A stretch of 64,000 nucleotides of DNA from Haloferax sp046557615. Its GTDB lineage: Archaea > Halobacteriota > Halobacteria > Halobacteriales > Haloferacaceae. The first letter of the stretch is position 1; each line of letters starts with the position of its first letter. Shown piece by piece: positions 51,804 through 61,134 of the stretch. The notes under the pieces were generated by a model. It did no database searches. It had not been told where the DNA came from and saw only the letters and a program-made list of their open reading frames with translations. A program made the translations under genes and the position numbers. The stretch spans positions 372,001-436,000 of the forward strand of contig NZ_JBKIII010000002.1 of assembly GCF_046557615.1 (NCBI RefSeq), in the 5' to 3' direction.

Positions 51804-52475
51804 TTAGTCGTCTGCGGGTGCGGGTTCGGCCGTCTGTTCGGGGGAGAACGATTCGTAGTGGACGACTTCGTCGACCGGGCGACGGTACTTCGACTCCGCC
51901 TGCAGTTCGCCAGCGTCGTCGGCAGGGATACCCATCGTGAGGAGCATCACGGGTTCGTACTGGGTGCCGTCGATGTCGAACGCGTCGAGTACTGCGTCGG
52001 GGTCGAACCCGCCGATGGGACAGGTTGCGACACCTTCGTTCCAGGCGGCGTGCATGAGCGACATGGCGACGAGCGAGGTAGAGCGGGTCGTCCAAACGCG
52101 GCGCTCTTCTTCGGGGAGGTCGGCCATTCCAGCGATGTTGTCGAGGATGCCTTCGGCGACGTCTTCGCTCGGCAGGTAGCCCTTGTCAAGCATGTCGTCG
52201 ACGACAGTCTGGGCGTGTGCTTCGGGGTCCTTGTTTCCGAGGATGATGACCGATGCGGCGGCACCGGTGACGTGTTCTTGGTCGTACGCGGCGGCGCGGA
52301 GTGCTTCTTTGGTGTCGTCTTCGCGCAGGACGACGAACTCCCACGGTTGCAGGTTGTAACTCGATGGTGCCTCGATGGCGTTCTCGAAGATGGATTCGAG
52401 CGTCTCGTTATCGAGTGGTTCGTCTGCGTATTCGTGGACCGATTGTCGGGTTGCGACGACTTCTTCGAAGTCCAT
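51804..52475 (-). CDS. Nitroreductase-family protein
   Basis: 223 residues. FMN-binding features: VVATRQSVHEYADEPLDNET at the N terminus, APSSYNLQPWEFVVLREDD, SMLMHAAWNEGVATCPIGGF-like segment MSLMHAAWNEGVATCPIGGF and the C-terminal RRPVDEVVHYESF. NAD(P)H-dependent flavoprotein reducing nitro- or quinone-type compounds; natural substrate unknown. Confidence 0.9.
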   Translation of the reverse strand: MDFEEVVATRQSVHEYADEPLDNETLESIFENAIEAPSSYNLQPWEFVVLREDDTKEALRAAAYDQEHVTGAAASVIILGNKDPEAHAQTVVDDMLDKGYLPSEDVAEGILDNIAGMADLPEEERRVWTTRSTSLVAMSLMHAAWNEGVATCPIGGFDPDAVLDAFDIDGTQYEPVMLLTMGIPADDAGELQAESKYRRPVDEVVHYESFSPEQTAEPAPADD

Positions 52476-52610
52476 TGGAAGGCCTAATGGACGACACGAT
52501 AATAGGCGACGTGCATCCGGGGAAAAACACCGATTCCAGGGTGCTGGCAGTACTCATGGCGTCGATTTCACCGGGTGACATCGGTGTCACCGACGTGTCG
52601 GAGATTCAAT

Positions 52611-53039
52611 TTATCTGACGACGGTCACCGGAACCGGAGCGCGCCGAACGATTTCTTCGGCGACGCTTCCGAGAATGACACGGGTGACCCCGGTTCGTCC
52701 GTGACTCCCGAGGACGACGTGGTCGTAGCTATCTTCTTCGAGGACTTCGACGACCGTCTTCGCGGGTTTACCGACGGCGATGCGAGTGGAGATGTCACGG
52801 TCAGTATCGACGAGCGATGTTTCGGCTTTCACCGTGGCAAACGTCTCTGTCGCCTTGCGCTTTTGCTTTTGATACCACTCCTCGGAGCCACTGAAGGCAC
52901 TGTCGGTGTATTTCGCGGTACTTGGGTTGATGACGTTCAGGAGGGTGAGTTTCGCCTGCGGCCACTCCGTCGCGGCGAATCGGAGCGCCTCTATCGACTG
53001 CTCCGACCCATCGACTGGAACGAGAATGTGGGTGGCCAT
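52611..53039 (-). CDS. Universal stress protein (UspA family)
   Basis: 142 residues from the ATG at 53037-53039. Begins THILVPVDGSEQSIEALRFA; ATP-binding loop VVLGSHGRTGVTRVILGSVA matches G-2x-G-9x-G[ST], unlike the paralogue at 22797. Probably ATP-binding. The gap to the nitroreductase gene contains nothing else recognisable. Confidence 0.92.
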   Translation of the reverse strand: MATHILVPVDGSEQSIEALRFAATEWPQAKLTLLNVINPSTAKYTDSAFSGSEEWYQKQKRKATETFATVKAETSLVDTDRDISTRIAVGKPAKTVVEVLEEDSYDHVVLGSHGRTGVTRVILGSVAEEIVRRAPVPVTVVR

Positions 53040-53130
53040 ACGCCGATTAATCGGGGGGAGGACAAAAACCTGCGCTGTAGTTGGTACGGTGACACGAACG
53101 CCGGATAGACACGGGTGGAGTAAGACGAGG

Positions 53131-53769
53131 CTATCGGTGCAACAGTCGCATTCGTCCTGTAACGAGACCGATGACTGCCCCCGTAAAGTGCGCAATCACG
53201 GCGCTTCCGGGTCCACTGTACTGTATCGTGAGTACCGCCGCAACGAACGCGACGGTGAGTAGTCCCACCCACGTTGGGATGTTCAATCGGTCCAAGACGA
53301 ACTTCGAAAAGAGGTTCGAGGCGAGAACGTAGCCCATGAGCGCGAACGCCGCTCCACTCGCGCCGAGGACCCCAACCGGAACTCCTCGGTGTGACAGGGC
53401 GACGATTTGGACCACTCCGGCGACCATCCCCGTCACTACGAAGAACAGATGAAACCGGAGATTCGTCGTCGAGAGCGCGACGATGCCGCCGAAGACGACG
53501 ATTACGACTGCGTTACTCAAGAGGTGACCCGGCCCGACGTGTGCATAGACACTCGTCACGAGCGTCCACGGATACGTCGCCAGCGGCGCGGAGAGGACGA
53601 ACAAATTCCGCCCGAAACCAACGACAGCCGAAATCCACGTCGCCGTCGAAACGACGAGCATCACGAAGAGCGTCTGAACGACTGGATTCCTGACGACTGC
53701 GCCTGCGAGTGTCTCGTCGGCACCGGGATGGCGCTCGTCGCTGAACGAGGTCCAGTCCGTTTCTGCCAT
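53131..53769 (-). CDS. Rhomboid-family intramembrane serine protease
   Basis: 212 residues from the ATG at 53767-53769. Six membrane helices. Catalytic set: YAHVGPGHLLSNAVVIVVFG, GVLGASGAAFALMGYVLA (GxSG with the nucleophile Ser) and VIAHFTGAVIGLVTG (catalytic His). A clear rhomboid, more conserved than the one at 39310. Substrates unknown. The gene is 92 bases upstream of the stress-protein start on the same strand. Confidence 0.92.
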   Translation of the reverse strand: MAETDWTSFSDERHPGADETLAGAVVRNPVVQTLFVMLVVSTATWISAVVGFGRNLFVLSAPLATYPWTLVTSVYAHVGPGHLLSNAVVIVVFGGIVALSTTNLRFHLFFVVTGMVAGVVQIVALSHRGVPVGVLGASGAAFALMGYVLASNLFSKFVLDRLNIPTWVGLLTVAFVAAVLTIQYSGPGSAVIAHFTGAVIGLVTGRMRLLHR

Positions 53770-53838
53770 GTGCAGAATTATCAACTGAGGTAGAATAAAC
53801 GTGCCTGCGATGGGCGAATTTCTGGCCCGGTTCGCGCT

Positions 53839-55707
53839 CTACCGGTCGCCGTGGCGCGTCACACAGTTCGACAGGCCGATGAGTTCGACGGGGTCGGAGT
53901 TATCGGGCGAGTAGACGACCATCTGGCCTTTCTCCATGTACGGCACCTTGCTTTCGAGATTCGGTGGGATGTTGACGCTCTTGATGGCGTCTTCGTCGCC
54001 GAGGTTGAGGACGATTTTCGTGTTGACCTGTTTGAACACCGGGTCGGCGATGTCCTGTGGGTCCTGCGTGATGAGGAACAGACCGAGACGCTCTTTGCGC
54101 CCCTGTTTCGCGGCTTCGGTGAACTTCTGGATGACCTTCTGTGCCTGCACGGTGTCGGCATCAGAGAGGAAGTTGTGAGCTTCGTCCATTCCCAGCACGA
54201 CGGGCGTCTCTTTGATGCGGTCGCTGTGCGGGTCGTTCGAGAGTTTGTCGTCGATGAGCATCGACGAGACGGCGAGGACGAACAGTTCTTTCGCGCGACT
54301 CGTCGGGAGGTGGTAGGTCGGCACCACGGTGAGTCCACCGGGACGGACGAGTTCGTGGTCCAACTCGGTAATCGGCTTCGCGTCTTGGTCGAAGACGCCG
54401 CTCGGAACGCCGCGAACACGACGCTTGACCGCGTCAAAGGTCGCCTCGTGGACTCGCCCCGACTCGTGGAGTTCTTCTTTGAGTGCAGGGTCGTCGAGGA
54501 ACGTCAGGAACTCTTGGTAGGTTCCGGTGTCGCCGTAGTTGCGGAAGAAGCGGTTGATGAGCGTGAGCAGTGCGGGGTACTGGTTCTCGTTGAGACTGCT
54601 CCCAGCGACGAGCCACGGCAGGTCGTCTACCATCGAGAATGGAATCGTGAACTCGAGTTGCTCGGCGCGGTGGTTCGCGCCCGCGTACGACGACCCGGCC
54701 ATCTTGGGGACGAGCGCGATAGTATCGTCGTGGCCGCCGTGGGCGATGCCCTCGCGTTCGTAGCGCTGAGCCGTTTTCGCGTCCAAATCCGGGTTGTCGT
54801 CGTGCATCTGTGCGTACTCGTCCTGCGGGTCGAACTGCACGACTGCGGCCTGTACGTCGCGGCCGTCGTCCATCTCGTAACACCGCTCGGGCGAGAGGTA
54901 CTGGCGAAGGATGTTCTTCGAGGCGTGGGTCTTCCCCGACCCGGTGCCACCCGCGACGAGCGAGTGCCGGAAGACGAGCGGGTCGCCGTCGGTGTAGTCG
55001 TCGTTGAGTCGGTAGTCGATGGTCGGGGGCGTCGCAGAGGTCTGAACTTTCTCGCCACCGACAGAGAGGTGGCCGAGGAAGACGCCTTCCTCTGGAATCT
55101 TGAGACCGGTCTTGATTTGGGTTGCATCCTTGGCTTCGCCGACAGTTGCGCCGGGTTTTGGCACGCGATCAACCATCCGGCGCTTGAGTTCGTCGCCGTC
55201 AGAAAAGAGGACGGCGAGGGGTTCCAACTCGGCCATGAACTTGTAGTCGCGCTCGCGGAAGTCGTCTTCCGAGCGACGCATGGCGCGACGGGCGTGAATT
55301 TCGGTGGCGTCGTCGGCGTGGAACTCCTGGGCGTATTCGAGGCCGACGATGTGACAAAAGAGGAGTTCGTTGTCGGGGTACGGGACGACGAGATAGGTAC
55401 CGAGACGGACGTGTTCTCGGTTCCCCGTCGTGACGAACGCACGGAGGGTCGTTCGGTCGCTATCTTGCGAGACGCGAAGGCCCTGGGAGACGGCGATTGC
55501 ACCGAGGCCCTGTTCGGTTCCAACGGGCTCGGCATCGTACGTTTCGAACGAGAGACTGTCTTCACCGTTGGTCTCCTCAGCGGCGTCGGTTTTCGTCTCG
55601 CCGTTCGTCTCTTCGGCGGTACTCGCTGGGGGTGACTGACGGGACGGTTCACGTCCAGTGTCACCCTCGTCACCGCGAATATCTGTGAAATCCCCCAAAT
55701 CGCTCAT
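53839..55707 (-). CDS. herA: HerA-family ATPase/helicase
   Basis: 622 residues from the ATG at 55705-55707; a GTG two codons earlier is also possible. Acidic N terminus, HAS-barrel region (~75-200; SQGLRVSQDSDRTTLRAFVT), then a hexameric ATPase: Walker A LVAGGTGSGKTHASKNILR near residue 254, AVVQFDPQDEYAQMHDDNPD, Walker B VVLGMDEAHNFLSDADTVQA and LFLITQDPQDIADPVF. Works with NurA in DNA end resection. NurA is encoded just upstream on the same strand. Confidence 0.9.
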   Translation of the reverse strand: MSDLGDFTDIRGDEGDTGREPSRQSPPASTAEETNGETKTDAAEETNGEDSLSFETYDAEPVGTEQGLGAIAVSQGLRVSQDSDRTTLRAFVTTGNREHVRLGTYLVVPYPDNELLFCHIVGLEYAQEFHADDATEIHARRAMRRSEDDFRERDYKFMAELEPLAVLFSDGDELKRRMVDRVPKPGATVGEAKDATQIKTGLKIPEEGVFLGHLSVGGEKVQTSATPPTIDYRLNDDYTDGDPLVFRHSLVAGGTGSGKTHASKNILRQYLSPERCYEMDDGRDVQAAVVQFDPQDEYAQMHDDNPDLDAKTAQRYEREGIAHGGHDDTIALVPKMAGSSYAGANHRAEQLEFTIPFSMVDDLPWLVAGSSLNENQYPALLTLINRFFRNYGDTGTYQEFLTFLDDPALKEELHESGRVHEATFDAVKRRVRGVPSGVFDQDAKPITELDHELVRPGGLTVVPTYHLPTSRAKELFVLAVSSMLIDDKLSNDPHSDRIKETPVVLGMDEAHNFLSDADTVQAQKVIQKFTEAAKQGRKERLGLFLITQDPQDIADPVFKQVNTKIVLNLGDEDAIKSVNIPPNLESKVPYMEKGQMVVYSPDNSDPVELIGLSNCVTRHGDR

Positions 55708-55819
55708 GCCCACATCGATGAGGCCACCGATTAAAAAGCCTCAGCACGCGGGTGCAACAGAATTGGTATGTATCCCCGTGCCGCGCACGACTTTTTGCCC
55801 TCGCGCACCTATCCGTGGT

Positions 55820-56176
55820 ATGCTTCTAGTCCGCGGACATGGCGGTGGCACGACGCTCACGGGAACGATATTCGAGCGTGGTGAAGAAGCCCCGAAGTAC
55901 CGCGGTGCGCCCGACGAGGACGCACCGTATGTGTGGGTCTGTGACGAGTTCTACGAGGTCGAAAGCGGCGGGACCGAGACGACTATCGACGGTCGAACCA
56001 TCAACGTCGCGTTCGATACGCCACTTCCCCGTGGGTTCGACACGCGCGACCAAGCCCTCGATGCCGCCAAAGAACACATCAGAACCCAATTCGCTCGCGT
56101 CGGCGTCGCAGGCGATGCCGTCAATATCGAAGTGACTCGACCGGAAGAAGAGGGGTCTCCGGCGGGGCCGGTCTAA
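55820..56176 (+). CDS. Uncharacterised haloarchaeal protein (DUF7113-like)
   Basis: 118 residues from ATG 55820. Reads LLVRGHGGGTTLTGTIFERG, then EDAPYVWVCDEFYEVESGGT and LPRGFDTRDQALDAAKEHIR. A small alpha/beta protein without known motifs; family name from memory. It lies on the opposite strand in the gap between nurA and herA, an odd position for a pair usually kept together. Confidence 0.72.
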   Translation: MLLVRGHGGGTTLTGTIFERGEEAPKYRGAPDEDAPYVWVCDEFYEVESGGTETTIDGRTINVAFDTPLPRGFDTRDQALDAAKEHIRTQFARVGVAGDAVNIEVTRPEEEGSPAGPV

Positions 56177-56195
56177 CGCTGGATCGTTTGTCGAA

Positions 56196-57464
56196 TCACT
56201 CGTCGCCCGTCCAACGATGGTCGTCATAGGTGTACTGCGCCTCTGAGGACATCTCTTCTGCTAGCTTTCGACGGAGTGCGGTTTTCTCACCGACGCTCAC
56301 CCGAGCCAACTCGTCGGCCTTCTCGATTGCCGTCGGCGGGCCGCGGTTGGCGGCTACGTCTCGCACTGCCTGCAACGTGAGTTTCTCGCGCACTTCCGGG
56401 TTTTTCGTCACGGCGTAGGGTGCTTCGACTCGGTAACCAACGTCGGTTCGCGGGTCGTAGAGCGCGAAGAACGTGACTGTGTACTCCTCGGGGTCGAGGT
56501 TGCGCTCGATATCGAAGGCGTCGCCATCGGCGCTGACTTGTCTATCGGACCCGCCACGCGAGATGAACCAGTTCGTAAACGTGAGTTGGTCGGTGCGCCG
56601 ATTATCGAGGTCCGGACCGGTTCGCTGTTCGAGGAGTTGGATGAAGAAGGCGATATCGTCTATCCATGGTACCTTCCCACCGGACTCGCTAAAGTGTCGT
56701 TCGACGGTGTTGACGATGTGCTTCGCCGAGGGATTCTTGACGAAGCCAGCGATAGGAACGCCGCGCTCGACGAACTGCTCGACGAGGCGGATGTAGTTCT
56801 CGACGATGGCCTTCGGTTGAGCCTCGCGCGTCAAATCGCGGAGTTCGGCGTCTCGGTCACGCCAGTTGAGGAGTTCTTTCGGGTAGAGTGGCCCGTCTAG
56901 AAACAGGAGGTCCGACACCTCGTCGGCGTGTTCGAGGGCGTGGGCGCTCTCGGCGAGATACAACGAGAGTGCGTGGACGACGCCCTCGGCGTATCGACTG
57001 ACGCGCGGGGCGCGAATGACGCGCCGTCGGCCATAGCCTTGGTCGGATTTTCGCCACTCGTCGTCGCCGATAGTGACAGTCGGGTCGCGCGTGTGGGCGG
57101 TCATGACGATACTGCGAGCGCGGTGCAAGTCGAGGTCGGATGGGTCCGCCGCCATCGCGGCGTGTGCCACGTCGAGGACGAGTCCATTCTTGAACGTCGT
57201 GGGATTGATGGTCCCCGAATCGAGGCCGTGAACCGTCGGAAACGGTGGTTCGGCGAGCGCAACGTCGTCGATGTCGGCGGCGCTCAGTCGTTGCTCGCCG
57301 AGGGGTTCGAGGACGGGAAGGCCGCCGCTGGCGGGTCGCAGCGGGTCGAGCCACTGTTCCCACACCGTCCGGGCCACGTCGTCGTGGTCGGTGTCGTCCA
57401 TCGTGCCAGCGAGATGGCTCGCCAAGCGCGCGATGTCGTCCACGTGGACGGGGTCGAGGGTCAT
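56196..57464 (-). CDS. nurA: DNA double-strand break repair nuclease NurA
   Basis: 422 residues. NurA domain: VHGLDSGTINPTTFKNGLVL with the first acidic metal ligand, ALSLYLAESAHALE, SDLLFLDGPLYPKELLNWRD with the second, GFVKNPSAKHIVNTVERHFS, and VTFFALYDPRTDVGYRVEAP. 5'-3' nuclease that, with HerA and Mre11-Rad50, makes 3' overhangs. mre11 and rad50 are not in the window. Confidence 0.92.
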   Translation of the reverse strand: MTLDPVHVDDIARLASHLAGTMDDTDHDDVARTVWEQWLDPLRPASGGLPVLEPLGEQRLSAADIDDVALAEPPFPTVHGLDSGTINPTTFKNGLVLDVAHAAMAADPSDLDLHRARSIVMTAHTRDPTVTIGDDEWRKSDQGYGRRRVIRAPRVSRYAEGVVHALSLYLAESAHALEHADEVSDLLFLDGPLYPKELLNWRDRDAELRDLTREAQPKAIVENYIRLVEQFVERGVPIAGFVKNPSAKHIVNTVERHFSESGGKVPWIDDIAFFIQLLEQRTGPDLDNRRTDQLTFTNWFISRGGSDRQVSADGDAFDIERNLDPEEYTVTFFALYDPRTDVGYRVEAPYAVTKNPEVREKLTLQAVRDVAANRGPPTAIEKADELARVSVGEKTALRRKLAEEMSSEAQYTYDDHRWTGDE

Positions 57465-57554
57465 ACCTCGGCGTCGTACTGAATGGTAAAAAACACGACC
57501 CTCTTTCCAACGTCGGCACGCTCATATCAGTTGGTGACTAACGGTCGGCCGACG

Positions 57555-58214
57555 ATGCCTGTCTCCGCAGTCGGGTTCGACCTCGACTACACGCTTGCGG
57601 TCCCAACGCGCGACCGCGAGACCATTCTCTCTGAAGCAGTGAGCGAAACCGGCGCGCCGCCGCTGTCCAGAGAAGCATATCTCAGAGCGCACCAACAACA
57701 TCTCACGGGTGAGACGCGGACGCCTATCTTCGAGACCCTGCTCGACGACCACGATACATCCGTGGACCCCGAACACGTGGCGACGGCCTACCGTGAGCGT
57801 ATCACCGACGCGGTGGTTCCCGTTTCGGGTGTCGAAGCCATGCTCGCCGGACTCCGGACTACCTACCGAATCGGCGTACTCACGAACGGGCCTGTACTCG
57901 CACAGGAGTCGAAACTCGACAAGTTGGGCTGGAACGACCACTTCGACGTTGCACTCGTCACGGGCGCACTCGATGCCGGAAAACCAGATGGCCGGTCGTT
58001 CAAGGCGCTCTTGGAGGCCCTCGGCACACCGGCAGATGAGACGGTGTACGTCGGCGATAGCGTCAAACACGACATCGCGGGCGCACACGAGGCCGGACTC
58101 GTTCCGGTGCAGGTACTCGGTCCCGAGAGCGACGACCCAGACCCACGGGCTATCGCCCACATCCACCGCGACGAGTTGTCGGTTCGGCTACCCGAACTCC
58201 TCGCTGACCTCTGA
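57555..58214 (+). CDS. HAD-superfamily hydrolase
   Basis: 219 residues from ATG 57555. Motif I GFDLDYTLAVPT (DxDxT), motif II IGVLTNGPVLA, motif III DAGKPDGRSFKALLEALG, motif IV VYVGDSVKHDIAGAHEAGL. Cap between motifs I and II. Resembles archaeal phosphoglycolate-type phosphatases; substrate unassigned. Second HAD protein in the window, not closely like the one at 3762. Confidence 0.88.
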   Translation: MPVSAVGFDLDYTLAVPTRDRETILSEAVSETGAPPLSREAYLRAHQQHLTGETRTPIFETLLDDHDTSVDPEHVATAYRERITDAVVPVSGVEAMLAGLRTTYRIGVLTNGPVLAQESKLDKLGWNDHFDVALVTGALDAGKPDGRSFKALLEALGTPADETVYVGDSVKHDIAGAHEAGLVPVQVLGPESDDPDPRAIAHIHRDELSVRLPELLADL

Positions 58215-58220
58215 GTCTGT

Positions 58221-58607
58221 CTACTGTTCTGCTTCGAGCGCCGAAACGAGCGACCGAAACGTCGGTAACACCCACTTGACTTGCGCGCCATCTTCGAGAA
58301 AGACGAGCGTTCGCGGCGGGCGGACGGCCTTCGGACGGACGCGAAGGTCGGCCTCGCTCGCAGTTTCTGCTGTGAGGTCTGGCTTGGAACGGAATTCGAC
58401 GCGCGCGCGGTCCGGTTGGACGAACACGTCGGCAACTCGCTCGTCGTCGAAGTCCACACCGTAGGCGAATGTGCCGTCGTCGGTGGGTTCTACGTCGGGG
58501 TCCGAATCGACGATTTCGAGTCGTGCAAACGCCTCTTCGTGCCCGGTGAGTTCAGAAGCGAGCAACTGGGCGATTCGCTTACCGTCCGAGAGAGAGTCAA
58601 CGACCAT
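58221..58607 (-). CDS. Uncharacterised haloarchaeal protein (DUF7110-like)
   Basis: 128 residues, acidic, soluble. Blocks: VVDSLSDGKRIAQLLASELT, VDFDDERVADVFVQPDRARV and VFLEDGAQVKWVLPTFRSLV. Not recognised beyond a haloarchaeal family named from memory. Convergent with the HAD gene six bases away. Confidence 0.72.
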   Translation of the reverse strand: MVVDSLSDGKRIAQLLASELTGHEEAFARLEIVDSDPDVEPTDDGTFAYGVDFDDERVADVFVQPDRARVEFRSKPDLTAETASEADLRVRPKAVRPPRTLVFLEDGAQVKWVLPTFRSLVSALEAEQ

Positions 58608-58729
58608 ACGCGTTCTTTGGTGAGGGGTGGTTTTGGGGTGTCGCTTCGGCGCGGGCGCTCTCCGTCCATCCCACTACCACCGTTGACGCTCACCTGACAT
58701 TTCATTGCCATTGCCGTGTAACGTCGGCT

Positions 58730-59044
58730 ATGAATCGTCGGCTGGTACTCGGTTCCCTCGTCTTTCTGGTTGTGGCCGCTGGCTGTCTCGGTTCGGGCGC
58801 ACCACCATCCGAAGATGTGGTCTCGTTTCACGAGTTACCGTCTGAAGCACAGACCGAGTTCACGACTGCGCTCGAACAAGGTGGGATACACGAGTGCGAC
58901 GTGGCGCTCTTAGACGTGGAAAAACCGCTTGTCGAGTACGAGGGTTCCTACTACTCTGTTGCCGTCTCACAAGGCGATGGTACCGAGGACGACCCCTGCG
59001 GCGACTACTTCGTACAGGTCGAGAAAGTGGACCTGTCTTCCTGA
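58730..59044 (+). CDS. Small predicted lipoprotein
   Basis: 104 residues. N terminus MNRRLVLGSLVFLVVAAGCL is a signal peptide with lipobox VAAGC, Cys19 the likely lipidated residue. The mature part (~85 residues) is acidic: SEDVVSFHELPSEAQTEFTT and YEGSYYSVAVSQGDGTEDD, a pattern common in haloarchaeal surface lipoproteins. Function unknown. Confidence 0.8.
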   Translation: MNRRLVLGSLVFLVVAAGCLGSGAPPSEDVVSFHELPSEAQTEFTTALEQGGIHECDVALLDVEKPLVEYEGSYYSVAVSQGDGTEDDPCGDYFVQVEKVDLSS

Positions 59045-59073
59045 GTTACGACCCACTGGGTTCGGCGGATTCG

Positions 59074-59520
59074 CTATTCACCGAGCGACGACTTCGCCTT
59101 CTGGGCGGCATCGGTCACGTCGATGTCGTTCTCGCGGGCGAAGAGGACGGCCGCCGCTTCGGCAGTCAGGCCGAGCCGGGATTGGCGGTCGTTGATGTCG
59201 GCGACGGCGGTGTGTTTCTCGATTCCGGCGGCGACGCAGGCGTCGAGAATTTGCTCGAACGCGGACTGTTCGCGCAGGACCGACGCGTCGGGTTCGAACT
59301 CTTCTGGAACGGTCACGTCTGCGGGGTCGAAGGCGGCGACGACGTCTCCATCGTCGAGTTCGACGAGTCCGCGACCTGCGGCGAGGTCGATAAGGCGCTT
59401 TGCCTGGTCCGGCGAGAACCAGTCGCGGTCGAGCGAGAGGGCGACGACGAACTCGCCTTCCCCGAGGCGAGTCGCCCCGTGCTGACGGAACGGAACGGCG
59501 ACAGTGACATCGAGGCTCAT
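59074..59520 (-). CDS. DUF2240 family protein
   Basis: 148 residues. Reads VTVAVPFRQHGATRLGEGEF and WFSPDQAKRLIDLAAGRGLV, a winged-helix-like first half, then FEQILDACVAAGIEKHTAVA and TAEAAAVLFARENDIDVTDA. An archaeal family of unknown function, possibly nucleic-acid binding given its helical HTH-like segments. Confidence 0.82.
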   Translation of the reverse strand: MSLDVTVAVPFRQHGATRLGEGEFVVALSLDRDWFSPDQAKRLIDLAAGRGLVELDDGDVVAAFDPADVTVPEEFEPDASVLREQSAFEQILDACVAAGIEKHTAVADINDRQSRLGLTAEAAAVLFARENDIDVTDAAQKAKSSLGE

Positions 59521-59652
59521 CGATTCGACGGGTGCGGCGGGCGAACTAAACGGTTTGCGTTCTTGGCCGAGCGATTCGCGCGAGGTGCCGTGTCACGGCA
59601 CCACAAGACGTGAGTCGAGCGATTCAAGTACTCACCGAGGTTTGTACCCCGT

Positions 59653-60027
59653 ATGAAGGACCAAGGACGCTCCAAGCGAAAGCGGACCGGTGGACGACTC
59701 AAGCCGTCCTCGAACAAGAAGCGCTACCAACTGGGACGCGAACCCGCCGCAACGACGGTCGGCGAGCCACGGTTCCAGGTTATCGACTCCCGCGGTAACG
59801 AGACGAAGCTTCGTGCCCTCTCGACGAACGTCGCGCAGGTCGCCGACGGCGCAGAGGTCACCGAAGCCGACATCGAGGGTGTCGTCGACAACCCGTCGAA
59901 CGTGAACTACGCCCGTCGTAACATCATCACGAAGGGCTCGATTATCGACACCAGTGCTGGTCGCGCTCGCGTGACCTCCCGCCCCGGACAGGACGGTCAG
60001 GTCAACGCAGTCAGCATCGACGAGTAA
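59653..60027 (+). CDS. rps8e: 30S ribosomal protein S8e
   Basis: 124 residues, the archaeal short form. MKDQGRSKRKRTGGRLKPSS at the N terminus and VNYARRNIITKGSIIDTSAG near the C terminus are S8e signatures. Less acidic than most proteins here, as expected for a ribosomal protein. A strong hairpin follows the stop. Confidence 0.96.
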   Translation: MKDQGRSKRKRTGGRLKPSSNKKRYQLGREPAATTVGEPRFQVIDSRGNETKLRALSTNVAQVADGAEVTEADIEGVVDNPSNVNYARRNIITKGSIIDTSAGRARVTSRPGQDGQVNAVSIDE

Positions 60028-60038
60028 ACTTCTCTCTC

Positions 60039-60059
60039 GCCACGCCGGATTGGCGTGGC
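60039..60059 (+). terminator. Hairpin downstream of S8e gene
   Basis: GCCACGCC-GGATT-GGCGTGGC, a perfect eight-base GC stem with a five-base loop, 11 bases after the stop. No T-run follows, so it may stabilise or process the mRNA 3' end rather than terminate. Confidence 0.5.
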
Positions 60060-60132
60060 ACCGACGATTGCTTCGAAGAGCGAATGCGTTCGCTCGATAG
60101 GTGAGAAAGAGACAGAAACGTCGAACCCAAAT

Positions 60133-61134
60133 TCAGGGAGTCGGCGCGGCCTTCTGGAGTGCGGTCTCGGCGATGTTGCCACCGTAGTCGGCAGCACGGG
60201 AGACGGAGTCTACGATGAGACCGAGCAGTTGTGCGCGTGCGGGGTCGAGGTCACGAAGGAGTTCGTCGATGGCGCGGGCGCGCTCGTCGATTTTTTGGAC
60301 CGATTCGCGCGCCTCGTTGGCGAGTCTCGTCGCGTCGGCGCTGTCGTCGGCGAAGAGGGCGTCCATGCCGCCGTTGACGACTTCTTTGACCTCTTCGAAG
60401 AGTTCCTCGATTGCTTCGACGATTTCCTCGCTCACGGGTTGTTCGAAGTTCAGCGACAGGTGAGCAATCTTGGTCGCGTGGTCGCCGATACGTTCGAGTT
60501 GGCGCGCGGCAGACTGGTAGTCGAAACACACCTCGCGGGGCAGACCAAGTTCTTCGGCGGCCTTTGGGGTTCGGAGCGTCGCGCGGAAGATGCGCGAGAC
60601 GACCATCCAGAGGCGGTCAACGTCGTCGTCGCGCTGGATAACGTCGCGGGCCATGTCTTCGTCCAGTTCGGCGAGTGCGCTGATGGCGTCTTCGAGCATG
60701 GACATCGCGATGAGGCGCATACGCGTGACGGCGTTGTGAATCGAGAGTTCCGACGAGTCGAGCAAGTCGCGGATGACGACTCGGTCGCGGGTCTCTTCGA
60801 GAACTTCGAGACCGACGAGACTCTGCGTCGCCTCGCGAATCGTGCGGCGCTGGTCGGTAGAGATTCGGGAACTCTCCAGTGAGATAATGTCGAACCCGCT
60901 GACGTACATCGTCATGACTGCGCGCGTGAGTTCGTCGTTCTCTAGATTCGTGATTTCGAGCGTCCCCTCTGTTCGCTCTTCTTCAGTACGGGGGGTCAAA
61001 AACAGCGAATCACTCTCCGGATAGAATTCGACTTCGCTCCCGGCAGAGATACCGTTTTCAGTGGCCCAGTCTTTCGGGATGGAGACTGTAAATGTCGAGC
61101 CACCGGTGACCTGCACCTTTCGGGTTTCGACCAT
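60133..61134 (-). CDS. Phosphate regulator with SpoVT/AbrB and PhoU domains
   Basis: 333 residues from the ATG at 61132-61134. N-terminal AbrB-like DNA-binding motif: ETRKVQVTGGSTFTVSIPKD then WATENGISAGSEVEFYPESD. Two PhoU helical-bundle repeats follow (~115-210 and ~220-320), with ERIGDHATKIAHL and VSRAADYGGNIAE as metal-site segments. Divergent from pstS, so a phosphate-responsive regulator of the pst operon is likely. TATA-like TTTATTG lies ~26 bases upstream. Confidence 0.9.
   Translation of the reverse strand: MVETRKVQVTGGSTFTVSIPKDWATENGISAGSEVEFYPESDSLFLTPRTEEERTEGTLEITNLENDELTRAVMTMYVSGFDIISLESSRISTDQRRTIREATQSLVGLEVLEETRDRVVIRDLLDSSELSIHNAVTRMRLIAMSMLEDAISALAELDEDMARDVIQRDDDVDRLWMVVSRIFRATLRTPKAAEELGLPREVCFDYQSAARQLERIGDHATKIAHLSLNFEQPVSEEIVEAIEELFEEVKEVVNGGMDALFADDSADATRLANEARESVQKIDERARAIDELLRDLDPARAQLLGLIVDSVSRAADYGGNIAETALQKAAPTP

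Noticed and set aside
53851..55635. 594-codon open frame on the plus strand
   Set aside because: It is exactly antisense to herA, whose Walker motifs are certain. Long antisense frames are expected in high-GC3 coding DNA and this one has no recognisable domain.
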